This document shows, one piece after another, positions 6,778 through 12,759 of a stretch of 12,759 bases of DNA. Each line of letters begins with the position of its first letter. Position 1 is the stretch's first letter. The translations under genes and the position numbers were made by a program. Source of the DNA: an uncultured Eubacteriales bacterium (GTDB lineage: Bacteria > Bacillota > Clostridia > Christensenellales > CAG-138); contig UQOG01000049.1 in NCBI GenBank assembly GCA_900542615.1, forward strand, positions 1-12,759, given 5' to 3'. The notes below the pieces were generated by a model. That model did not search any database and was not told the origin of the DNA. It was given only the letters and a program-made list of their open reading frames with translations.

Positions 6778-8118
6778 ATGCATCGAAAATGGTTTCCCCG
6801 CCTGTTTGCCCTTTTGCTTCTAGCGTGCCTGGTCTGCTGCGGCTGCGAGAAGAAGTCGTTTACCTACGTGGACGCCAAGCAGGGCGTCGCCCGGGTCTAT
6901 TGCACCATGAAGGGGATAGACGGCTCCTATATCGTGGATTCCAGCGGTAGCATCGGCTCTCGGGGCAGCGGGTTCTTCGTAGGCGCCCCGGACAAGGATC
7001 CGGAATATCTGATCACCAACCACCATGTGGTGGAGAATTATATCGAAGAGGGCCAAGGCGAATGGGTGACCCGGCCCACCACGGATGGAGGCTCCGTGAC
7101 CCTGAAAGCCTATGTGGATATCTATTTCGATGAAGATACCTCCCTGCCCGCCACGGTGGTGGCCTATAGCGAAACCGCGGACGTGGCCATCCTGCGGCTG
7201 AGCACCCCCACGGACCAGCGGATCGCCCTTTCCCTGCTGCCCCCCACGGAGGATATGATCGGCAGCCAGGTTTACGGCATCGGCTTCCCCGGGCTATCGG
7301 ATAACCTGGCGATGGACGCCGTCACCCAGAACGGCCTGCAGGATATGACCGTCACCAGCGGCACCATCAGCCGGCTGCTCACCTCCTCCGGCTCCGGCGT
7401 GCGCCGTATCCAGACCGACATGGTGATCCAGCACGGGAATTCCGGCGGCCCCATGGTCAACAGCGACGGGGCGGTGCTGGGCATCAATTCCTGGTCGATT
7501 GCCGATGCGGAGGCCTTGGAGCAAAACTATTACGCCTGCAACATCCAGGAGGCCATAGATCTGCTGGATCAGTACAGCATCCCCTATACCCTGGCAGGCA
7601 GCTCCGGTTCCTTCCTTCCCTATATCATCGCCGGGGCTGTGCTGGTGTGCATCGCAGGGGTCGTGGCGGCGGTGCTGCTGACCCAGGGCAAGCGGGGCAA
7701 GCGCGCCTCCCAGCCGGTTCAAGAGCATACCATTCCCGCGCCGGAGCACGTCCAGCAAGGGGAATCGACGCCCGTTGTAAATCCCCAGGATTCCGGCTAC
7801 CGGCTCCAGGGCACATCCGGCGCCCTGGCGGGCAAGCGGTTCCTCATACGCAAGACGGATCCCCTGATCCTGGGCCGCAATAGCGAGCTGTGCAATGTGG
7901 TGTTCCCCAATACCCCCGGGGTAAGCGGAAAGCATTGTGCAATTTGGTTTAAACATGATAAACTATTTTTACAGGACCTTGGCTCCACCCATGGTACCTT
8001 CCTGAAATCCGGGACCAAGCTCTTTGCCAACCAGGCCATCGAGCTGCATTTGGGCGAGGGCTTCTATCTGGGCTCTCCCCAGGAGTCTTTCATAATCACG
8101 GAAAAGCGAGGAAGCTGA
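6778..8118 (+). CDS. Trypsin-like (HtrA-type) protease with membrane helix and FHA domain
   Basis: 446 residues. A hydrophobic N-terminus (9-19) ends in a cysteine-rich stretch, LACLVCCGC; C17 or C23 could be a lipoprotein cysteine, but neither fits the lipobox cleanly. Residues 35-265 form a trypsin-like domain with the whole triad: H83 in TNHHVV, D135 in ADVAIL and S222 in GNSGGP. No PDZ domain follows. A membrane helix at about 279-301 is followed by KRGKR, so the protease faces outside and the C-terminus faces in. Residues 340-440 form an FHA domain with GR (366-367), S383/H386 and GSTHGT (402-407), so the binding residues are kept. The protein thus links an outside protease to an inside phosphothreonine reader. 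It has AAAGGAG at 6763-6769 and starts four bases after the phosphatase gene. Confidence 0.92.
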   Translation: MHRKWFPRLFALLLLACLVCCGCEKKSFTYVDAKQGVARVYCTMKGIDGSYIVDSSGSIGSRGSGFFVGAPDKDPEYLITNHHVVENYIEEGQGEWVTRPTTDGGSVTLKAYVDIYFDEDTSLPATVVAYSETADVAILRLSTPTDQRIALSLLPPTEDMIGSQVYGIGFPGLSDNLAMDAVTQNGLQDMTVTSGTISRLLTSSGSGVRRIQTDMVIQHGNSGGPMVNSDGAVLGINSWSIADAEALEQNYYACNIQEAIDLLDQYSIPYTLAGSSGSFLPYIIAGAVLVCIAGVVAAVLLTQGKRGKRASQPVQEHTIPAPEHVQQGESTPVVNPQDSGYRLQGTSGALAGKRFLIRKTDPLILGRNSELCNVVFPNTPGVSGKHCAIWFKHDKLFLQDLGSTHGTFLKSGTKLFANQAIELHLGEGFYLGSPQESFIITEKRGS

Positions 8119-8119
8119 C

Positions 8120-9169
8120 ATGGAAACAATGGAAACCAGCCTGCCTAGCGGGCATTTGCTTCAGGGGCCCCGGCATGTCTACCTGCTGGGCGCGTGCCTG
8201 GGAAAAGGCGGCTTTGGCATCACCTACCGGGGCCAGGAGATGGCTACGGGCTTCCCCGTGGCGGTGAAGGAATACTTCCCCAGCCTGTGCAAGCCCGTAC
8301 GGATGCAGGATGGCTCCATCGTCCCCTCGCCCCAGTTTCAGGCCGCCTTCGCCAAGGGAAAAAACAGCTTCCTCAACGAGGCTGCCATGCTCAAGGCCCT
8401 GGACGAGATCCCCTCGGTGGTCAAGATCCTGGATTTCTTTTCCGAAAACGGCACCGCCTACATGGTGATGGAGTATCTGGACGGCTCCACCCTGCGGAGC
8501 CGGGTGGAGCAGGAAGGGCCCATTCCCATCCAGACCCTGCTGCCCCCCATGCTCTCCTTCATCCAGGATATTTCCGCAATGCACCAGCGGGGGGTGCTGC
8601 ACCGGGATATCGCCCCGGACAACATCATGTGGATGCCGGACGGCTCCTTCAAGCTCCTGGATTTCGGCTGCGCCCGGGCCATGGAGGACGGCCGCTCCAT
8701 GTCCGTGCTGCTCAAGCCCGGCTTCGCCCCCTTTGAGCAATACCAGACCCGGGGCCAGGGGGATTATACCGACCTGTACGCCCTGTGCGCCACCATCTAT
8801 TATTGCATCACCGGCCTGGTGCCCCCCCAGGCGCCGGAGCGGATCTTCGCCCTCCACGACGGCCAGCCGGATCCCCTGCCCGCCCCCAGCAAGGTGGGGG
8901 TCCGGATCTCCCCCGCTTGGGAAGCCCTGCTGATGTGGGGCCTGGCCGCGGATCCCCATCAGCGGCCCAAGACCGTGGCCCAGTGGCTGGAACGGCTGGA
9001 AATCGTCCCGCCCGTGCCGAATGACGACCCGCCTTTGCCCGATCCCCATGATGATCCCCATATCGTCTGGCCGAAAAAATCGGGCCTATCCCCCCTGGGC
9101 TATGTGATCCTGGGGCTATGCGGCGCAGGGGGGCTTGCCATTCTCGCGTTTTTGATCCACTTACTGTAA
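8120..9169 (+). CDS. Tail-anchored Hanks-type Ser/Thr protein kinase
   Basis: 349 residues. The kinase domain covers about 20-292: glycine loop GKGGFG (28-33), VAVK with ATP-binding K50, E87 of helix C, HRDIAPDN (161-168) with catalytic D163, DFG (181-183) and APFE (203-206). The usual lysine two residues after the catalytic aspartate (HRDxKPxN) is alanine here (A165). A proline- and aspartate-rich linker (about 296-318) leads to a membrane helix at about 325-347, right at the C-terminus, so there is no sensor part outside. It transfers phosphate from ATP to Ser or Thr on cytoplasmic proteins. The start is one base after the stop of the protease gene, with GAGGA at 8108-8112. It is related to the kinase that follows over the whole catalytic domain. 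Confidence 0.94.
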   Translation: METMETSLPSGHLLQGPRHVYLLGACLGKGGFGITYRGQEMATGFPVAVKEYFPSLCKPVRMQDGSIVPSPQFQAAFAKGKNSFLNEAAMLKALDEIPSVVKILDFFSENGTAYMVMEYLDGSTLRSRVEQEGPIPIQTLLPPMLSFIQDISAMHQRGVLHRDIAPDNIMWMPDGSFKLLDFGCARAMEDGRSMSVLLKPGFAPFEQYQTRGQGDYTDLYALCATIYYCITGLVPPQAPERIFALHDGQPDPLPAPSKVGVRISPAWEALLMWGLAADPHQRPKTVAQWLERLEIVPPVPNDDPPLPDPHDDPHIVWPKKSGLSPLGYVILGLCGAGGLAILAFLIHLL

Positions 9170-9180
9170 ACGACCACATG

Positions 9181-9185
9181 TGAGG
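9181..9185 (+). promoter_or_regulatory. Ribosome binding site for the GTG start of the large kinase
   Basis: TGAGG lies eight bases before the GTG at 9194. The only nearby ATG (9178) is in another frame and runs straight into TGA, so the GTG start is preferred. The weak site and GTG may keep this protein at a lower level than its neighbours. Confidence 0.6.
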
Positions 9186-9193
9186 CTGCCATC

Positions 9194-12100
9194 GTGAAAA
9201 CCAATCGGAAGAATTACTGTCCCTATTGTATGACGCCCGTTGCAGAGGAAGGAAGCTGCCCCAGCTGCGGCTTGACCGCAGGGGCCTATGTCCCTGCCCC
9301 CCACCACCTGCGGCCCGGCACTGTGCTGATGGATCGTTACATGGTGGGCCGGGTGCTGGGGGAAGGCGGGTTTGGCATTACCTACATCGGCTGCGATCTG
9401 CGGCTGGAGCTCAAGGTGGCCATCAAGGAATACTATCCCGTGGATAAGGCCAGCCGCAATGCCGCCGTCTCCCCGGAGCTGATGGGCTATAGCGTAGGCC
9501 CCGCCCGGGAGGGCTTTGAGCGGGGCAAGAAGAAGTTCCTCAACGAAGCCAGGGCCATGGCCAAAATGGATAAGCAGCAGGTCATCGTCAGCGTGCGGGA
9601 TTTCTTTGAGACCAACAATACCGCCTATATCGTCATGGAATACATCGAGGGCACCACCTTCACCGAGCTGGTTGCCCAGCGGGGCGGGCGGATCCCCCCC
9701 CAGGAGCTGTTCCCCATGATCGAGCCCCTGTTCCGGGCCCTGTCCACCCTCCACAAGGGGGGCCTGATCCACCGGGACATCTCCCCGGATAACCTGATGC
9801 TGGAGAACGGGGAGGTGCGGCTCATCGACTTTGGCTGCGCCCGGGAAAGCGAGCACGGGGACGAGACCCTGACCATCACCCTCAAGCACGGCTACGCCCC
9901 CATCGAGCAGTACCAGCAAAAGGGCCAGGGCCCCTGGACGGACGTATACGCCCTGTGCGCCACCATCTATTTCTGCCTGGTGGGGAAAAAGCCGCCCCAG
10001 TCCCTGGACCGGATCGGGGGGGATTCCGACCTGCTGCTGCCCAGCAAGCTGGGCGTAGCGATCTCCCCCCAGCAGGAGGCGGCTATTTTGCGGGGCCTGA
10101 ACCTGTCCCCCCGGGGCCGGTTCCAAACCATGGATGAGCTCCACGGCGCCCTGTATGCGGCGGTGCCCCCGGAACCCGTGCCCCCGGAACCCGTGCCCCC
10201 GGAGCCTGTGCCCCCGGAGCCTGTGCCCCCGGAACCTGTGCCCCCCGAGCCCGTGCCCCCGGACCCCGTGGCGGATACCCCGGACATCCCCACCCCCTCC
10301 CGGTTCCGGCAGTACCTGGGGGGAAAGGGCCGGTATGTGGCCCTGGGTGGCGTATTTGTGCTGGCGGCCATCATCTGCCTGACGGGGCTGCTGCTGGGCG
10401 GCGGCGCGCCGGAGCAGGTGCCTGTGGAACCTGTGGAACCTGTGGAAGAGGTTTCGGCCCAGCCCAGCCAGATCGACCCCGCCGCCGTCGACTGGGAAAA
10501 CGCCCATATCCTCACCAGCCTGGATATGTCGGCCGATGGCTTCCAGCGGCTCATGGGGAACCCGTCGATTACCGCCCTGGTAGCGCCGGCGGGGCTGGAG
10601 GGGACCCTCCCCTGCCAGAAGGACAGCAGCCCGGTTTCCCTGACCAAGCCCCTGCGCATCGACGAGGGAGCCACCCTGCGGATCGAGGCGCTGATCGTGG
10701 AGGAAGGGGGCTTTCTGGAGGTCTACGGCACCCTGGACGCCCGCTATAGCGAGCTGCGGCTGCGGGGCCAGGATACGCGCCTCTTCTTCCCCGACGGCGC
10801 GGCAGGCTGCTTGCAGGCGGCGAACTGCAGCCTGTGGATGGAGACTTCGCCCAACATGTCGGCTGCGGATCTGACCTTCGCCCGGGAGGCCGGGGCCTAT
10901 GTGGTGATTTTCCAGGAGGACCTGGACGGCGCCCAGGAGGTATCCACTCTGGAAGAGCTCAAGGCGGCCCAGGACTGCCGGCTGCTCAGCGGCATCAAGA
11001 TCACCCAGGATATCGTCCTGGATGAAGGGCTGTCCTTTTCCTGCCCGGTGTATATTTGCGAAGGCGTGACCCTTTCCGCTGCCCCCCAGGCGCCAGGCGC
11101 GGATCTCTATCAAGCGTTATCCATGTATTCCAGCCGGGCGGTCCTTGTCAATTATGGCGATTTGTCCGTGCCTTTCCTTTGGATGGGCGCCGGCGCGTCC
11201 GCGCTGAACTTTGGCACGATAGATAGCAGCCTCTGGATGGACTCGGATGGGGATGCTTGTGTGTTCTGGAATGCCGGCCAGGCTGCGCTTGACGGCCTTT
11301 CCCGGGTTTGGAAGGGAATGTTCCTCAACGCCTGCTCCGGGGCGCTGGAGACGCCGGATATGTATATTGTAAGCGGCAGCGCCCTGGTCAACCTGGGGCA
11401 GATCCTGGTCCAGCCAGTCTCGTCGGAGTTAGGCGGGGAAGGGCTTTACCTGCAAAGCGGCGCAAGCCTGTATAACAACGGCTCCATCACCGTGGCGGAA
11501 AACGCCGCGCTGGTCAATTGCGGCATCTTGCGCAACCAGGGCGAGCTGGATGTCCAGGAAAACGGAATCGTGCGCAACAGCTTCCTGGTGGAGAACCTGG
11601 GCGGCACCATAAAGGCGGCGCAAAGCGCCGAGCTGTCCGGCATGGCCAACCAGGTGCAGGGCGTCTACTGCTCCACCGGCGGCACCATAAACCTGCAGTG
11701 CGGCAACCAGCCCACCATTTATCCCATCCTGTCCCATGAGGAGATGGCGCAGCTCTCCGCCGCTCCCAAGGCCGACACGGCAGAGGAGCTTGCGGCCCTG
11801 CTGGCGGATCCCCAGGTGGATGCCGTTGCCATTTCCGGCGATTTCGCCTATAGCGACCATCTCACCTTGACGAAGGATCTGTATATCACGGGGAAGCTCT
11901 CCCTGGGGGAGGGCCATTTGACGGCCGTCGGCTGCAGGCTCATCCTCGCCGAGGGGGGCGCGCTGGAGGCGCAGGACCTGTCCCTGCTGGAACGCGCGGT
12001 GGTGCAGCTGGAGGGCGGGACCCTGTCCCTGCCCGATGGGGGAAGCCTGCTGCTGGACGGAAGCTTACTGCTGGCCAACGGCGGCCAGTTGTACGCCCCG

Positions 12101-12655
12101 GGCGCGGATATCCAGCTGCGGCAAGAGGCCGCCATCGGCGTCCGGGATTCCGGCAACTTCCTCTTTGCGGATGGAAGCGCCTTCCGCCTGGAGGGGCGCT
12201 CCGCGTGCCTGTTGGGGCATCTGGGCGCCTTGGCGCTGACGGAGGTCAGCTTGGAAGCGGATAATTCCCTGATCGCGTTGAACAATCATGCCATTTTCCG
12301 GAATTCCAGCATCACCCTGGAACACCAGGGCCAGCTTGTTGGCTCCGGCACGACCATGAACATGGACGCCTGCTCCCTGACCATAGCCCAACATGCAGAC
12401 GCGTTCCTCCAGAATTGCAACCTGGTTTTCACCAACACGGTGCTCCGTAACGATGGCAACCTGTTTTTCACCGGCTGGGAGGAATATTCCGCCCAATTGG
12501 AGGACAGCCAGCTCTACAACAACCAGTCCTTCTTCCTGTTCCTGCCCATTACCTTCTCAGGCGATGAAACCGCCATCTATAACCAGGGCGAGCTATTTAC
12601 CTCCCGGGCGCTGCCCAGCGGCCGCGTCATTGGGAACGCCCCCCGCCAGGATTGA
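9194..12655 (+). CDS. Receptor-like Ser/Thr kinase with zinc ribbon and beta-helix-like ectodomain
   Basis: 1153 residues. Order of parts: a zinc ribbon (C9, C12, C22, C25); a kinase domain at about 45-320 with GEGGFG (56-61), VAIK with K78, E118, HRDISPDN (193-200), DFG (212-214) and APIE (235-238); seven PPEPV-type repeats (325-359); a membrane helix at about 381-402; PVE repeats (410-418); and an outside part of about 720 residues. That part is built of short strand-and-turn units with phrases like LVNYGDL, LVNLGQI, LYNNGSI and LVNCGIL, which suggests a right-handed parallel beta-helix of the pectin-lyase kind. No catalytic residues for sugar cleavage were recognised, so it is more likely a binding or sensing part. 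Firmicute kinases of this layout usually carry PASTA domains; none is seen. Serine (S197) replaces the catalytic-loop lysine. Last gene of the operon. Confidence 0.92.
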   Translation: MKTNRKNYCPYCMTPVAEEGSCPSCGLTAGAYVPAPHHLRPGTVLMDRYMVGRVLGEGGFGITYIGCDLRLELKVAIKEYYPVDKASRNAAVSPELMGYSVGPAREGFERGKKKFLNEARAMAKMDKQQVIVSVRDFFETNNTAYIVMEYIEGTTFTELVAQRGGRIPPQELFPMIEPLFRALSTLHKGGLIHRDISPDNLMLENGEVRLIDFGCARESEHGDETLTITLKHGYAPIEQYQQKGQGPWTDVYALCATIYFCLVGKKPPQSLDRIGGDSDLLLPSKLGVAISPQQEAAILRGLNLSPRGRFQTMDELHGALYAAVPPEPVPPEPVPPEPVPPEPVPPEPVPPEPVPPDPVADTPDIPTPSRFRQYLGGKGRYVALGGVFVLAAIICLTGLLLGGGAPEQVPVEPVEPVEEVSAQPSQIDPAAVDWENAHILTSLDMSADGFQRLMGNPSITALVAPAGLEGTLPCQKDSSPVSLTKPLRIDEGATLRIEALIVEEGGFLEVYGTLDARYSELRLRGQDTRLFFPDGAAGCLQAANCSLWMETSPNMSAADLTFAREAGAYVVIFQEDLDGAQEVSTLEELKAAQDCRLLSGIKITQDIVLDEGLSFSCPVYICEGVTLSAAPQAPGADLYQALSMYSSRAVLVNYGDLSVPFLWMGAGASALNFGTIDSSLWMDSDGDACVFWNAGQAALDGLSRVWKGMFLNACSGALETPDMYIVSGSALVNLGQILVQPVSSELGGEGLYLQSGASLYNNGSITVAENAALVNCGILRNQGELDVQENGIVRNSFLVENLGGTIKAAQSAELSGMANQVQGVYCSTGGTINLQCGNQPTIYPILSHEEMAQLSAAPKADTAEELAALLADPQVDAVAISGDFAYSDHLTLTKDLYITGKLSLGEGHLTAVGCRLILAEGGALEAQDLSLLERAVVQLEGGTLSLPDGGSLLLDGSLLLANGGQLYAPGADIQLRQEAAIGVRDSGNFLFADGSAFRLEGRSACLLGHLGALALTEVSLEADNSLIALNNHAIFRNSSITLEHQGQLVGSGTTMNMDACSLTIAQHADAFLQNCNLVFTNTVLRNDGNLFFTGWEEYSAQLEDSQLYNNQSFFLFLPITFSGDETAIYNQGELFTSRALPSGRVIGNAPRQD
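10166..10270 (+). repeat. Seven tandem 15-bp units encoding PPEPV
   Basis: Seven in-frame 15-bp units (CCCCCGGAACCCGTG and variants) encode six PPEPV and a final PPDPV in the linker between kinase and membrane helix. Units 1 and 2 are identical, as are units 3 and 4, which suggests growth by slippage. Changes in copy number would keep the frame. Confidence 0.95.
10421..10447 (+). repeat. Three tandem 9-bp units encoding PVE
   Basis: CCTGTGGAA occurs three times in a row, encoding PVEPVEPVE just outside the membrane helix of the large kinase. It mirrors the proline-rich repeat on the inner side. Confidence 0.9.
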
Positions 12656-12678
12656 TGCCGGCCGCCCTAGAAACGCCA

Positions 12679-12708
12679 AGCCGCCCGGGGATGCTTCCCC
12701 GTGCGGCT
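12679..12708. other. Strong hairpin after the operon, no U-tract
   Basis: AGCCGC (12679-12684) and CGGGGA (12686-12691) pair with TCCCCG (12696-12701) and GCGGCT (12703-12708), leaving one C/T mismatch and the loop TGCT. The next bases are CAGCTTGTCG, so it lacks the T-run of an intrinsic terminator on this strand, and none follows on the other strand. It may end the operon another way or be part of an intergenic repeat. The last 50 bases of the window hold nothing else I can name. Confidence 0.55.
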
Positions 12709-12759
12709 CAGCTTGTCGAAAAACCTCTGGCGAATGGAAGATCGCGGCCCTTTTAGGCT

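Noticed and set aside
8096..9061. A 321-codon minus-strand frame opposite the tail-anchored kinase
   Set aside because: Gly- and His-rich shadow of the kinase gene, with no family-like pattern.
9161..11113. A 650-codon open frame on the minus strand, opposite the large kinase gene
   Set aside because: The plus strand carries a clear kinase with all motifs. The minus frame is low-complexity (Gly, His, Gln and GGTGS-type runs from the PPEPV repeat) and has no recognisable domain. It is an effect of high GC content.
1..12759. CRISPR array, insertion sequence or prophage genes
   Set aside because: No regularly spaced repeats, transposase, integrase or phage structural genes were found on either strand.

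Overview
The window looks like chromosomal DNA of a high-GC, Gram-positive Clostridia-type bacterium. An Oscillospiraceae-like gut anaerobe is my inference. The reasons are GC-rich coding sequence with frequent CGG and CCC codons, strong AGGAGG-type ribosome binding sites, short gaps between genes, and gene families common in that group (DUF805-FHA proteins, PP2C phosphatases and zinc-ribbon kinases). Every gene supported here is on the + strand.

Left part, 1-3420: the 3' part of a beta-propeller gene cut by the window edge, then radA, whose last codons hold the promoter of a tRNA-Arg(CCG) gene with its own terminator. After about 316 bases with no convincing gene comes a small GNAT acetyltransferase gene and a strong intrinsic terminator. 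This part is mostly housekeeping.

Right part, 3573-12655: an extended -10 promoter and then seven collinear genes that look like one operon. They encode, in order, a DUF805 membrane protein with an FHA domain, a zinc-knuckle protein with a degenerate FHA domain, a membrane-anchored PP2C phosphatase, a soluble PP2C phosphatase, a secreted-side trypsin-like protease joined through a membrane helix to a cytoplasmic FHA domain, a tail-anchored Ser/Thr kinase, and a 1153-residue kinase. The last has an N-terminal zinc ribbon, a tandem PPEPV linker, one membrane helix and a roughly 720-residue beta-helix-like ectodomain.

Read together, the operon has writers (two kinases), erasers (two phosphatases) and readers (three FHA domains) of protein phosphorylation. 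Two proteins reach across the membrane with large outside parts. The inference is an envelope-sensing phosphorylation system in which the beta-helix kinase and the protease-FHA protein are the surface-exposed parts. No signal, substrate or output can be read from the sequence. I do not recognise the set as a named system. Its closest conceptual relatives are PrkC/PrpC of Firmicutes and the PpkA/PppA/Fha control circuit of type VI secretion, but no PASTA domain and no secretion genes are present in the window.

After the operon, about 100 bases remain. They hold one strong hairpin without a U-tract and no gene.
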